Part shown: one piece after another, positions 16,586 through 26,231 of the stretch
Layout: each line of letters starts with the position of its first letter
Numbering within the stretch: position 1 is the stretch's first letter
Assembly (NCBI GenBank): GCA_028279215.1
Contig: JANQOF010000028.1
Location: forward strand, 1 to 64,000
DNA length: 64,000 bases
Direction of reading: 5' to 3'
Source of the DNA: Pirellulales bacterium
GTDB lineage: Bacteria; Planctomycetota; Planctomycetia; Pirellulales; Lacipirellulaceae
Position numbers and translations under genes: made by a program
Notes under the pieces: generated by a model
What the model was told of the DNA's origin: nothing
Databases searched by the model: none
The model's input: the letters and a program-made list of their open reading frames with translations, nothing else

Positions 16586-19500
16586 CTAAGGTTTCTCGAC
16601 GACCAAGAGTGACGCGTCTCGTGCAGCGACCACGATGCGGTTGTTTAGTACTACGGGACCTGCATCTAGCGGCTCGCCGGCATCCACACGCCCCACTTCG
16701 CTTCCGTCGGCAAGGTTGTACTTGACAATTGCCCCTAACTGCGATGCGACCACCATCTCAGCGTCTTGTACCAACGGTGCGCCCACAAACTTGGTTATGG
16801 TGAGTGGCACTTGCCAAGCGACTGTGCCTTCCCCGTCGATTGCGATGATGTGGTTGGTGGTGGCCAGAACGGCCAGTTCGCCGGTCGAATAGGGGCCCCA
16901 CACCACTCGACTACCCGGGTCGAGGCGATTACCTGGATCCAATGTGGGCAGTTGGATGGTTACTATCTCGCCGCTCTCAGCTAACGCAACCGCAGCATTG
17001 CCAGCCGGAACGAAGCCGGATGTGAGTGGTGCTATGCTCAGATCGGCTTCTGCCGTAGCCGCAAGCATGGGCGAGCCATCGTTCTGAGCCTCCAACAAGT
17101 AAACCTTCGCAACTCCGTCGGTGAGGATAAGTTGGTCGCCCTCGTAGACGCTTGCCGGTTGCCAGACGACGGAACGTCCTGCGGCGAGAGGGGGCTGAAA
17201 CGGCGCGGCGAGTGGACTGCCTGTCTGGTTATCCAAAAAGAACACTTGGCCGACCGTCAACGGCGCGACCCAACCAGCTGCTAGTGGTGTCGGACGACTT
17301 GCCAATGGCGATGGCAAAACTACCCGAGCCAGTGGTTTGCTGCCACTCGGCGAGTAGAGTAATGGCGAACTGCCGCCGCGCGAAGCAAACACCGCTGCTC
17401 CGCCTCGCAGCAAAGTAGCGCTATCAAACGCACCACCGGGACGCTCACCATCCGGTTTGGGGAGCGGAGTGTTTTGGACTCGTGTGCGAATAGCGGCGGG
17501 ATCGAATCTGTACACTTGACCGTTGGCATCCGACTCAAGTAGTGCCACGGGCGATTGACTAGCTAATGGCCCACCCGCGGGTGGCGCACCAACATCGGTC
17601 GACCAGTAGGTGGCGCCGTCATTGGCACTGCAGGCGGTGACCGTATAGCCAGCGGCACGCCGCCGGGCGCGAGTATGAAACAGTACGCCGTCGCGGGCAT
17701 CGATGGGGCCTACAAACTGCGACCGGTTGTAGTCGTCGGTGAGCGGTACAACCGAAAGTCGGTTTCCAGAGGGCGAGATGGAGTATTTCGCCAGGGAGTT
17801 CTCGCCTATCCATATGTGGCCATCAAGCATCATCGCGTAACGGGAGAATGGCTGCGAGCCACGCGCGGCGCGTGTGGCCAGCACTGTCAGCGGATTGCCC
17901 TCCGAGCCCGCACTCACTTCATAAACATCGACCTGACCTCGATCGGATATCGCCGTAACACGGCGGCCTGCGACCAGTGGTTGGGTGGTTACACGACCGG
18001 CAAGCCGTTGCTCGGCGGCAACGTTGGTAATCGTGCCTTCGGTATCGACATCGAACAACCGCAAGCGGCTGGTCTTGGCCCCATCGTTGTCGACCAGTAC
18101 TACGCGATCGAGAACGATGGCGATGGGGGCAACAACCGATTGTCTCGCGTGATTCGAGTAGTGTACGCCCAGGCAACTGAAGTCGCTTGCCGATAGTGTA
18201 TAGATACTTGAATGGTCGCCCGGCAAGTAAATAACGCCCCGCTTTGGGCTGACGGTCGGCGGAGTGCGAAGTGGCTGGGCGAATTGGACGTAGCCGCGTC
18301 GAGCTCCTGTCTCGGTATCCACAACGTGCAATCGCCCCGACTCGCCCGCGAGCAACACTTGTTGGCCCATCAAAACCGGCGCCGCGACTTGGTCGTCTAA
18401 TTCCAATCGCCACACTAGCTTACCCGAACCAGCTTCGACTCTGGCCAATGCCTGTTCCGGGGCACCTTCTTCATTTGCCCGCCATTCAATAAGCAGCAGA
18501 TCGCTACCCACTGCTAGTGGGTGATACGGGGCCGCGGCAGGGCCAGTATATCGCCGCCACAGCACGTTGCCATTCGCGGCATCTAGACCGTAGGCCACTC
18601 CGTTGACTTGGGCGCAGAAGACTCCACTCGTCGGGGCCTCGCCTGGTATGCGGCGATTGGCCACCGCCAAGGTGGCGATCACCGCATTTGTCCGTTCGGC
18701 GTTGGAGGCCTCTAGAGCTTCGTCTACAAAAGTAATTCCTTCCTGTTCCGCGGCTGATATCTGCTCTAGTGCTTCGACTAGTTGAGTGTTGCTGATGAGC
18801 GACGGGTGCTTCTTAACGAGCGTTTCTTGAGCCGAGAAGGCGCCCGCAGTGTCTCCGGAACCGATCGAGGTAGTGATCTCCGAAAGGGTCGCTTCCAGAT
18901 CGGTCATCGACTGTTGGCGTCGCGAGATGCGGTCGAGCGTTTCGCGTATCTCTTCGAGTTCGGTATTGTCGCGCCGCGATTTTGGAATGTACTTCGTGTT
19001 GTTGGCCATCCCCAACGCAGTGCTGGCCTTTTCGTATAGTGCTTTGGTGCTATCTAAATCGTCGCTTGCCTCGGCTTGATCAGCCAGCCCGCGTGCGATT
19101 CGAGGCAGCAAACCTCTTAGATTCTCCTCAGCCACATTGAAATCGGGTTCGTTCCCGATGGCACGTAGTTCGATCTCGGCCGTATCAAAGGCTTGCTGCG
19201 GCCCGGCCGTTTCGAGCATCTGACGGATACGGGCCATCGCCAGTTCGACTCGCGCGGCACTGTGCTCGGCGTTGCCGTCGAATTCTTCGACGAACTTCTC
19301 GTAGTTGGCGATCGCACTACCATACGAACCCTCCTGCATGCCCTTGCGGGCCTCGGCCAAGATGTTGTCAGCATTCTCGGCAAATAGGATGAACCAGATG
19401 AGTCCGCCGATGATCAGCAGCAACACTAAGGAGCTACCACCAATCAGCAGGAGGGGCGAGTCCCATTCGTTGCTCTTTTTGGCCTTCCTTTTTTTCCTTT

Positions 19501-19879
19501 TCTTCTTCGTTTTGCCGCTTATGTTGTCGTCGCCTTTTGCCGATGCCGGTTCGGCAAATCCTCCACCAGACTCTTCAAGTGACCATTCGGCTGAGCTGCT
19601 GAGGTCCTGCAACTGGTCCATCGGCAGGTCGACGCCCGACGGTTCGCCCGTGCTCGAAGGCTCGGGCTGGGGAGGAGTTTCGATTTCACCACCCGCCGCG
19701 AGAGCGTCGACAACGTCCTGTTTTGAGAGGTGGCCCTTCTCGATGAGGAACCGAGCAAGCGACTTTGCGGTAAGCGGTTTGCTACCCGAAGACGCCACTT
19801 TTTTGCGCAGCTTTTCCACCATGGCCGGCTGCAACAGCTTTTTCGTATCTAATGCGTCTATGAATTCGGCAGCAGTCAT
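16586..19879 (-). CDS. Membrane-anchored PQQ-type beta-propeller protein
   Basis: This 1,097-residue protein has three parts. Residues 1-62 form a small helical module resembling the MshEN/GspE N-terminal type (LARFLIEKGHLSKQDVVDAL). A low-complexity acidic then Lys-rich linker follows. After a transmembrane segment at about 142-167 comes a helical, TPR-like region (170-400) and a large beta-propeller (about 425-1090) with repeated YGLDAANGNVLWR and VDTETGARRG type blades. Orientation by the positive-inside rule puts the propeller in the periplasm. Such propellers bind partner proteins, as BamB does, rather than the PQQ cofactor. It follows the two ExbD genes by 69 bp. Confidence 0.8.
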   Translation of the reverse strand: MTAAEFIDALDTKKLLQPAMVEKLRKKVASSGSKPLTAKSLARFLIEKGHLSKQDVVDALAAGGEIETPPQPEPSSTGEPSGVDLPMDQLQDLSSSAEWSLEESGGGFAEPASAKGDDNISGKTKKKRKKRKAKKSNEWDSPLLLIGGSSLVLLLIIGGLIWFILFAENADNILAEARKGMQEGSYGSAIANYEKFVEEFDGNAEHSAARVELAMARIRQMLETAGPQQAFDTAEIELRAIGNEPDFNVAEENLRGLLPRIARGLADQAEASDDLDSTKALYEKASTALGMANNTKYIPKSRRDNTELEEIRETLDRISRRQQSMTDLEATLSEITTSIGSGDTAGAFSAQETLVKKHPSLISNTQLVEALEQISAAEQEGITFVDEALEASNAERTNAVIATLAVANRRIPGEAPTSGVFCAQVNGVAYGLDAANGNVLWRRYTGPAAAPYHPLAVGSDLLLIEWRANEEGAPEQALARVEAGSGKLVWRLELDDQVAAPVLMGQQVLLAGESGRLHVVDTETGARRGYVQFAQPLRTPPTVSPKRGVIYLPGDHSSIYTLSASDFSCLGVHYSNHARQSVVAPIAIVLDRVVLVDNDGAKTSRLRLFDVDTEGTITNVAAEQRLAGRVTTQPLVAGRRVTAISDRGQVDVYEVSAGSEGNPLTVLATRAARGSQPFSRYAMMLDGHIWIGENSLAKYSISPSGNRLSVVPLTDDYNRSQFVGPIDARDGVLFHTRARRRAAGYTVTACSANDGATYWSTDVGAPPAGGPLASQSPVALLESDANGQVYRFDPAAIRTRVQNTPLPKPDGERPGGAFDSATLLRGGAAVFASRGGSSPLLYSPSGSKPLARVVLPSPLASRPTPLAAGWVAPLTVGQVFFLDNQTGSPLAAPFQPPLAAGRSVVWQPASVYEGDQLILTDGVAKVYLLEAQNDGSPMLAATAEADLSIAPLTSGFVPAGNAAVALAESGEIVTIQLPTLDPGNRLDPGSRVVWGPYSTGELAVLATTNHIIAIDGEGTVAWQVPLTITKFVGAPLVQDAEMVVASQLGAIVKYNLADGSEVGRVDAGEPLDAGPVVLNNRIVVAARDASLLVVEKP

Positions 19880-19948
19880 CGAATCTCTAATACTGGTAAG
19901 TGGTTTCCTAAGGTGGTCTTACGTGAGTTCATCTCGGCACCCGCGCGG

Positions 19949-20446
19949 TTAGAACTCGTGATCCTCTTCAATCGATACGCTGACGCTGTTCACATTCGCG
20001 GCCGCGCCAGCATCGATGGCGTCGACGAGTTTCTCGTACACCGCTTCTTCATGCGCTCGCACAATCATCTTGTTCGGGCCTGCTCCGCCACCGCCCCCTT
20101 TCTTGGCTTCGCGAACCTTGGCACGCATGTCGAGCGAAGTTTGCGCTTTCTGCTCCTCGACCCACAGCGGGGCGCCAATCCAAAACACGTTGTCGGCATC
20201 GATACGTACCACAATGGAATCTTCCTCGATGTCCACCACTTGTGTGATCGAAACTTCCTCTTCGTCACTCACGGGAGGAATCTCTAGCACCTTTTGCAGT
20301 GCGAATGCGGCGGTCACCATGAAGAAGATCAGCAGAAGGAATGTGACGTCGACCATTGGCGTCATATCCAACTCGTCGTCCGACCGTTTTTTTGGCGGCG
20401 GCGCGGCGAACGCATCCTGGTCGTCTTCAATGAGTTCAGTTGCCAT
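19949..20446 (-). CDS. ExbD/TolR-type biopolymer transport protein (copy 1)
   Basis: This 165-residue protein has a short cytoplasmic tail, one transmembrane helix (about 26-48) starting with the family signature LDMTPMVDVTFLLLIFF, and a periplasmic domain. The Asp of the MVD motif is the proton-relay residue of ExbD/TolR. A Gly-rich loop (KKGGGGGAG) interrupts the periplasmic part. It is the second of two ExbD genes behind the ExbB/TolQ gene, so heteromeric ExbD dimers are possible. Confidence 0.9.
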   Translation of the reverse strand: MATELIEDDQDAFAAPPPKKRSDDELDMTPMVDVTFLLLIFFMVTAAFALQKVLEIPPVSDEEEVSITQVVDIEEDSIVVRIDADNVFWIGAPLWVEEQKAQTSLDMRAKVREAKKGGGGGAGPNKMIVRAHEEAVYEKLVDAIDAGAAANVNSVSVSIEEDHEF

Positions 20447-20561
20447 GGGGAAACGTGAGCAGGTATCGAAACGTGCTTGTCAAGTGCTCGAACGGTAGGG
20501 GATTAGGTCCGTGCCAAATGGCCTACTCGTCTATCGCAAAAACGGTTGTATGTTTGGGCGG

Positions 20562-21101
20562 TCAACGGGAATGCGACTCGAGCACTCCCAGGTAGATCTT
20601 GACTCCTTCGGTCTTAGAGATAGCTTTGAGCACTACGTCGATGTCGCGACAGGCGACGCCACGATCCGCCTTGATGACGACATCAGTCTTTCCATCGGAT
20701 AGCCCCTCGCTGATGTGCTGCGTGATTTCTTCGGCGCGCACCTGGGGATCGGTGGAAAGCAGGTTCTTGGGAATCTTGCCGTCGCCACGATACACAGGTG
20801 CCTGGTCGATGCCCCCTTCGGCGACGGATATCACAGTCGAAAACTCTTGGCTTACGGCTCCGCCGTACTGAGCCGGCGGCAGATTCATGGCCGTCGTTTC
20901 GTCGGGTGTGGACGAAACCAAGAAGAAGATCAACAACAGAAACGTGATGTCAATCATCGGGGTGATGTCCATGTCCAATTCCTCTTCGTCGCGCTTTGGG
21001 CGCGGTGGACGGGCAATTTCCTCTTCGTCCTCGGCACCGAGAATAGCCGAACCCTCGGAACGCTTCAGGATGACAGAATCGAGTTTGTCGTTGATGGACA
21101 T
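20562..21101 (-). CDS. ExbD/TolR-type biopolymer transport protein (copy 2)
   Basis: This 179-residue protein has a 45-residue acidic cytoplasmic tail, then the transmembrane signature DMDITPMIDITFLLLIFF with its proton-relay Asp, then a periplasmic domain ending in a TolR-like fold (VVIKADRGV). It starts 40 bp after the ExbB/TolQ gene. It is only distantly similar to the next ExbD, so the duplication is old. Confidence 0.9.
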   Translation of the reverse strand: MSINDKLDSVILKRSEGSAILGAEDEEEIARPPRPKRDEEELDMDITPMIDITFLLLIFFLVSSTPDETTAMNLPPAQYGGAVSQEFSTVISVAEGGIDQAPVYRGDGKIPKNLLSTDPQVRAEEITQHISEGLSDGKTDVVIKADRGVACRDIDVVLKAISKTEGVKIYLGVLESHSR

Positions 21102-21141
21102 ATTCGCGGCTACCTGACGTCACAATTTCCGGAGACTTGCA

Positions 21142-21780
21142 TTACTTGGATCGTGCGAACGCTACCTTTAGCGACTCGGTGAGTCGACCAATTCCAATGC
21201 CAACCAGTTCTTCCATCTTTCGAATACGAACTACGATGCTATTAGTGATGATGAGCAGCGGCACCGCGATCGCCAAACCGCATGCCGTGGTGATCAGCGC
21301 CAGCATTATGTTCTCAGCCATGGTCGTTGGATCGGGCGCGCCTTCGCTGGACGAAATGCTACGGAACGCGCCCATCATGCCTAGCACGGTGCCGAACAGC
21401 CCAACCATCGGGGCGCTCTTCACCACGGTGGCGACCCAACTCAACCGGTGCTCGATGTCGGCCAAGACGTCTTGCTGGAATCGCTCCCACAACCGTCGCT
21501 GCACTTTGGTGATGCCTAACTCGCGATTCTCGATAGCGAAAGCGGCAAGCTGGGGCAGGGCACGGCGGTCGTCTTCACACAGGTTGGCGGCCGCCGCGTA
21601 GTTGCCTTGATTGAGCGAGGCTTCCAGTTCGGTCAGGAATTCATCCTGCTCCTCCTCGTCGCTAAACCGAACTTGCCCGACACGTCGCCAAACCAGCACT
21701 GCGCAAAACGCGCCCCACAGGGCCAGGAGCCCGAGGGCGATGTAAACCACAATGCCAACAACGTTAAAAAGTACGTCCAT
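21142..21780 (-). CDS. MotA/TolQ/ExbB proton channel protein
   Basis: This 212-residue protein matches the ExbB/TolQ layout: an N-terminal helix (about 8-30), a cytoplasmic stretch, then two helices around the conserved SAPMVGLFGTVLGMMGAF segment (about 120-140) and ALITTACGLAIAVPLLI. With ExbD it uses the proton gradient to drive a periplasmic partner. Gene order ExbB-ExbD-ExbD is usual. No TonB, TolA, TolB or Pal gene is present, so the driven partner must be sought among the other operon products. Confidence 0.9.
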   Translation of the reverse strand: MDVLFNVVGIVVYIALGLLALWGAFCAVLVWRRVGQVRFSDEEEQDEFLTELEASLNQGNYAAAANLCEDDRRALPQLAAFAIENRELGITKVQRRLWERFQQDVLADIEHRLSWVATVVKSAPMVGLFGTVLGMMGAFRSISSSEGAPDPTTMAENIMLALITTACGLAIAVPLLIITNSIVVRIRKMEELVGIGIGRLTESLKVAFARSK

Positions 21781-21801
21781 CTCTGCTCACGTAAGGGAAT
21801 T

Positions 21802-22683
21802 CTAAAAGTAGGTTTGATCTTCGACGTTGAAAACGTAGTCGCGCCCTTCCTTGTTGACGCGAAAAACGGTGCGGTCGACATCCTCTAGCGCCTCGCGTCC
21901 GTTCTTACGCATCATCGCCTCTTCTTGGGCATAGAGGTCTGCGGCTACCTCGTCGGGATAGAACACAACGATGTAGGCGTTGGCTTTCATAATGCCGGCT
22001 TTACGAGCAAGCTTCACTTCGATGGGTGCGAGCGGAGGCCCTGTGGAGCGGAAATAGAACCGTTTGTCGTCGCCTGGATTGCCTTCGCGGGTAGCCGGCT
22101 TGGCCTGCGCAAGGTTCTTGGCGTAGTACACTCGGTTTGCCCGTGTGTCGAGCACAGCCAACTCGCCCCCGAAGAAGTCAATCATCCGAGCGTAATCGAG
22201 ATCCGACGACGCCTCGAAGCGCAGCTCTTTCGGTGGGTCATTGCCACCTTCGCCCGAGCCATCTCCATCGTAGTCTTTGTGGCCTTGGCCGCTGCCTTGG
22301 CCAGCGGCCTGATCGGCTGAGAAGTTCTCGTTCGACAGCATGGCTGTCTTCGTTGAAATGGCGTTGGTCAACTCCTTTAGCGTGTCTTGGAGTTGCGGCT
22401 CGATGTCTTTAGGCGCGTCCTCTAGTCCAGGTGGGTCGAGATCCTCTGCGTAGCCTTTGGGAGGTTCGCCACGCGGCTTGTAGATACGGTCCAACTTGGG
22501 CGGAACTATATCAGGACTAAATCGACGGAAAAGGAACACGATCACCAACACGGCGACCGTCGTGCCGATCAGTAGCAGCAGGGCGACCAGCAGGCTCGCC
22601 ACGCGGTCGAACGCGTTCACGCCTAACCGATAGCGACGTCCAGCAGTCGCTGGATTCGGTTTGCCATCGGCGGCAGTGCTCAT
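21802..22683 (-). CDS. Single-pass membrane protein of the ExbB/ExbD operon
   Basis: This 293-residue protein has a short cytoplasmic N-terminus, one transmembrane helix at about 29-53, a Pro-rich linker, and a periplasmic domain to the end. No family is recognised. The order of parts resembles TonB or TolA (anchor, Pro-rich spacer, periplasmic domain). It lies 21 bp before the ExbB gene, which makes it the best candidate for the energised partner. That is inference from layout only. Confidence 0.65.
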   Translation of the reverse strand: MSTAADGKPNPATAGRRYRLGVNAFDRVASLLVALLLLIGTTVAVLVIVFLFRRFSPDIVPPKLDRIYKPRGEPPKGYAEDLDPPGLEDAPKDIEPQLQDTLKELTNAISTKTAMLSNENFSADQAAGQGSGQGHKDYDGDGSGEGGNDPPKELRFEASSDLDYARMIDFFGGELAVLDTRANRVYYAKNLAQAKPATREGNPGDDKRFYFRSTGPPLAPIEVKLARKAGIMKANAYIVVFYPDEVAADLYAQEEAMMRKNGREALEDVDRTVFRVNKEGRDYVFNVEDQTYF

Positions 22684-22768
22684 TCAATTAGCTTTCCGGT
22701 ACGTGGGAGGTGGCTTTGCAAACAACAGTATATTTCAGGCCAAATCAATAGCCAGTGGATCAACGCGG

Positions 22769-24403
22769 CTACTGCAAAACAACCGGCACATCGGGTCGAA
22801 CACCTTCGTACCATTTCACCCAGCGGTCGACCGCTTCGAGTTGTTCCTGTCTCGAAAACTTGTCACCCATTCCAAATCCCTCGAAACGACGGCTTATGAA
22901 TCTCAGGCCATCGCGGGCTTCGATGGCCAGACGTTTGTCGGGATGCGCCAGGGCGTAGAGTAACGTCGGCACGTGATCGAAATCGCCCGTCTGCGCTAGA
23001 GCCTTCACCGCCACAATACGGGCGGCAGGTTCGCCGCTGCGGACCAACTGCTTCAGGCGTCGAACGCTCTTCTCGTCCACGTCGCCAATTACCAACTCGC
23101 TCGAATTATTGATTACAGCATCCAAGTTCGCCAGCTTGGCGTCGTCGAGCGGGCCCATGAGGGCGTCGAGCTGCGTCTGTGCTTGCTGGACCACCAGCTT
23201 GCCACCGCGGACCTTCAATTTGCGAATGTCTGTTGGCAGTCCCCGTCCGGCCAGCGCGGCACCCTCGCCGAGGCTGCCAAGAGCAGATTCCATCGACCGA
23301 ATCAGAAACAGAATCGAGAATGCCGTATCGCAATCGGGCCCGCAACCAGTTGACCACGAGCCATCTTCCTTTTGCGAAGCCTGCAGATACTTCACACCAT
23401 TGTTGTACCACTCGGGTTCGTATTCGCTGGTGCCCTCCAGTACCGCTTGAAGCGACTTGTAGCGCTCTAGAGCATAAAGATAGTACGAAGTGTATCTTTC
23501 AATCTCCACTTCGTAGTTCTGGTCCATCCACGCATTGCCGCGCTGCACTGCGTAGAGCAACTTTTTGCGATCGATGGTCGATCCGCCGAGTCGCTTGCGG
23601 TTCTTGTCGCGACTGCTGGTTACTTTGACGAGCGCGGGCAGCGCGCTGCCCTCTGACTCGTCCGCTGCACCGGGCTTTAGGATGCCTACCAAGTCGGCAC
23701 AAATCAAAAGGCTTCCCATGGCGGCGGAGACCGTCGAACAAGTGATTTCGTTTTGTTGCGCTGGTTTATCGGGCGAGCCGACGACACCTTGATATCCCCA
23801 CGCCCCACTTGGATCTTGCGTGTTGATCAGCCAACGAGCTATGCCATCGATCGAGCCGGTGCTGACAGGCACGCCCTTTTGGAATGCCTCCCAAGCGCTC
23901 AAACAGCCATACTGCGATTGCGACGTGTCGCCTGACGAACGGCCATCGTAACCCCATCCGCCGTGCTGCTTTTGTCGTCGTTGCATCGCACCCATGAAGA
24001 ACTGAATCATGTTGCGATGGGCGCTGGCGTCCAGGTCGCTTAGAAAGATGATCGCTAGGCCATTGGTGTAGACATCGCCGGGCTCTTTCTTGGCGACTGC
24101 CTCTTCGCACGCTTTCAACGCTTCTTTGACCATGCGGTGGTCTTTCTCACCCTCTTTGATAAACACAAGGGCAAGCAAGCAGCGTCCACCCAGCCGGGAT
24201 TCGCGACTCTTTTCTTCAAGGTACTTCTTGCCCTTGTCGACTAGCGCCCGGACTTCGGGGCTTTCCTTTGTGAAGCTGAGAGCCGGTCGAGCATTAAGCG
24301 TGCCGAACAATACCACGCAAAGCAGGGCGATGCACCACGGGCGTGATGCTGCCAATCGTCGAGCACTTGGGGTTGCCTTTTGGCTAGGTTGCGGAGGTGT
24401 CAC
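22769..24403 (-). CDS. Secreted prenyltransferase/squalene-cyclase-like repeat protein
   Basis: This 544-residue protein has a signal peptide over about 1-44. It carries alpha-barrel repeats of the prenyltransferase/squalene oxidase type, such as QHGGWGYDG, QDPSGAWGYQG and QKEDGSWSTG, with CDTAFSILFL between them. The C-terminal 120 residues are HEAT-like (LVRSGEPAARIVAVKALA). No DxDD cyclisation motif is seen, so catalysis is doubtful and a binding or scaffold role is more likely. It is the first gene of the eight-gene operon, about 130 bp after its promoter. Confidence 0.75.
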   Translation of the reverse strand: MTPPQPSQKATPSARRLAASRPWCIALLCVVLFGTLNARPALSFTKESPEVRALVDKGKKYLEEKSRESRLGGRCLLALVFIKEGEKDHRMVKEALKACEEAVAKKEPGDVYTNGLAIIFLSDLDASAHRNMIQFFMGAMQRRQKQHGGWGYDGRSSGDTSQSQYGCLSAWEAFQKGVPVSTGSIDGIARWLINTQDPSGAWGYQGVVGSPDKPAQQNEITCSTVSAAMGSLLICADLVGILKPGAADESEGSALPALVKVTSSRDKNRKRLGGSTIDRKKLLYAVQRGNAWMDQNYEVEIERYTSYYLYALERYKSLQAVLEGTSEYEPEWYNNGVKYLQASQKEDGSWSTGCGPDCDTAFSILFLIRSMESALGSLGEGAALAGRGLPTDIRKLKVRGGKLVVQQAQTQLDALMGPLDDAKLANLDAVINNSSELVIGDVDEKSVRRLKQLVRSGEPAARIVAVKALAQTGDFDHVPTLLYALAHPDKRLAIEARDGLRFISRRFEGFGMGDKFSRQEQLEAVDRWVKWYEGVRPDVPVVLQ

Positions 24404-24544
24404 GCAGTCGGCTCCTATCGATTTCGCCTGCGGCGAAGGCGATTCGCAAGCAGCTTGCCCAGAGGCGGCTGGGCGGCGGGCGATGGCGGCGCGGTGCCTG
24501 GATCTGCCAAAGCCCGTATGGTGGGTGTTCCTTTAGAAGTCTTT

Positions 24545-24574
24545 ATAGTAACGGCCAGCTGGTTGCGCTGTCAA
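24545..24574 (-). promoter_or_regulatory. Sigma-70-type promoter of the ExbB/ExbD operon
   Basis: On the minus strand TTGACA (24574-24569) and TACTAT (24550-24545) are separated by 18 bp. This is close to consensus and correctly placed to transcribe the operon starting at 24403. Confidence 0.65.
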
Positions 24575-24588
24575 TGAACGCGCCAAAG

Positions 24589-25224
24589 TCAATGTGCCGC
24601 TTCCACTTCAGAAGCTTGCGGAAGCACCGTTGTTGCCACTTGGCAGCCCGACGCGGCGAAGTCGTCGACAAGTTGGGGAAAGTAGCTGTCCACCAGCCCA
24701 TTTTGTGCAGCAACGGTCCAATCGGCCGCCTCGGCGCTCGTAGCCTGCCGCGATTTGACCAGCCGCAACTTCGTCGCCCCGAGGCAAGTCGCCAGCCGGC
24801 CGGCAATCGAGTCGCTTGTGACGTGCCATCCTTCCTCAAGGCGTTTGCCCGGCAGTAGCTGTTCTTGGTTTCGGAGAAAGTCCCGCGGTAACAAAACCAT
24901 CCAACCTGGATTGCGGCATTTCGAGACGGCGCTCTCGTACTGCTCTACCAGCGCTACATGGCCTAGCCACGTTGCCAATATCCTACCTGTCACGTGCATG
25001 ATGTCGATGGCACGCCAGTGAGTATCGTATTCTGTGAGGGGCCCTGACGCAGCGATTGCACGCAGGGCATCGACCATCTGCCCGCCACCCATGACTAGCA
25101 CGCGGCACCGCGCGTCGAGAGTTGCGTCTTCTTGAGCGACCCAGGCCCGCAGATCGGCCGCGATGTTGGGCCGGGAAAGCAGACTTCCGCCCAGCTTGAT
25201 GACTTCGACTTCGACGTTTTTCAT
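24589..25224 (-). CDS. mfnE: Amino acid kinase family protein, MfnE-like
   Basis: This 211-residue protein has an amino acid kinase fold, shown by VIKLGGSLL at the N-terminus and VLVMGGGQMVD near 45. MfnE phosphorylates aminomethylfuran phosphate to the diphosphate in methanofuran synthesis. Its ATG overlaps the stop of the MfnF-like gene (ATGA). The assignment rests on the fold plus the MfnD- and MfnF-like neighbours. Bacteria with H4MPT-linked C1 metabolism carry such a kinase among their C1 genes. The product would be a methylofuran-like cofactor. Confidence 0.7.
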   Translation of the reverse strand: MKNVEVEVIKLGGSLLSRPNIAADLRAWVAQEDATLDARCRVLVMGGGQMVDALRAIAASGPLTEYDTHWRAIDIMHVTGRILATWLGHVALVEQYESAVSKCRNPGWMVLLPRDFLRNQEQLLPGKRLEEGWHVTSDSIAGRLATCLGATKLRLVKSRQATSAEAADWTVAAQNGLVDSYFPQLVDDFAASGCQVATTVLPQASEVEAAH

Positions 25225-26231
25225 TCCTGCAGAAACTCCTCCGCCAGTTGGGCGACCGCGTAGGCGGCGGCTGCGCCGCTACGTTGGGTTCCTACATGGC
25301 TCGAAAGTGGGAGGACACAACGGACCATCGGGTGGGTGTCCGCGACTTCGACGGCCAGGAACTCACCGCTGCCCGAGGCGATCACGGCCACAGCTCGATT
25401 GGAAACGCGGGTTGATACCCGAGCGATTGCTTTGCTCAGCAACTCCACCTGGGTTTCTTTTACCACATGGCACACTTCCAGCGCGTCATCGCGGCCGAAG
25501 TTCTCCTGGTCGGCGCATATTTGACGCGCTAAGCGGCCGGTGCAATTTGGCTCGTCGAGTCGTCGGCCATCGGCGGTTGATGTTAAGTCATTCTGGATGT
25601 CGCCTAGTAGCCGATAGACGTCGGCGGTTGCCGCAAACAGTTCCGCCGCCACTGGGCACCGGCCGCCGCGGTAGGGCAGCGACGAGACCAAGGCACAAAT
25701 AGGTGTGCGTTCGACGCCAGTATAAACCAACTCACTCGCCATCAGTCGATCGACGTCAGTTCGACTACCGCTCGCCACTTTGCCGCGATCGACTGGAACG
25801 ACGTCGCTCGTCGTCGAACCAATGTCCAACACAATGCCGGTCCTGTCGGGGAGAAACCGCGATGCTATTTGCGCCAGTGCGTGCCAATTGCTGGCAGCAG
25901 CCAAGCCGGGGCGCTCGCGTGTGTAGATTGGATCGCGGAAGTTGCCGTCCACATGGTAAATCGCGAGCCGCCGATTCGCTGCCGCTACCGTCAGTGCATC
26001 GGTGATGTGACGCACGCCTTCGGCCTTGTTCTGGTAGCAATCGGCCAGCTCTCCGGTCATTGTAGCCGCAATCGCATCACACGACGGAGAAGACTCAACC
26101 AAGTGGATTAGGGCGTCAGAAAGCTCGTCGCGTCGTCGCCACAGTTCAAACGGTATGGAGAGGGCATAGCCGTGTGAGTCGGCGGCTTTCAGATTTGCGC
26201 CGCCCACATCAATGCCGAGCCATCGTCTCAT
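25221..26231 (-). CDS. mfnF: H4MPT-linked C1 transfer pathway protein, MfnF-like
   Basis: This 336-residue protein starts at ATG 26231, which overlaps the previous stop (ATGA); a longer frame to 26327 is open but unlikely. The actin/hexokinase-like phosphate loops GIDVGGANLKAAD and VLDIGSTTSDVV identify the hydantoinase-like family known as the probable H4MPT-linked C1 transfer pathway protein. Its archaeal member MfnF joins aminomethylfuran diphosphate to gamma-glutamyltyramine. It lies exactly between the MfnD- and MfnE-like genes. Confidence 0.75.
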   Translation of the reverse strand: MRRWLGIDVGGANLKAADSHGYALSIPFELWRRRDELSDALIHLVESSPSCDAIAATMTGELADCYQNKAEGVRHITDALTVAAANRRLAIYHVDGNFRDPIYTRERPGLAAASNWHALAQIASRFLPDRTGIVLDIGSTTSDVVPVDRGKVASGSRTDVDRLMASELVYTGVERTPICALVSSLPYRGGRCPVAAELFAATADVYRLLGDIQNDLTSTADGRRLDEPNCTGRLARQICADQENFGRDDALEVCHVVKETQVELLSKAIARVSTRVSNRAVAVIASGSGEFLAVEVADTHPMVRCVLPLSSHVGTQRSGAAAAYAVAQLAEEFLQE

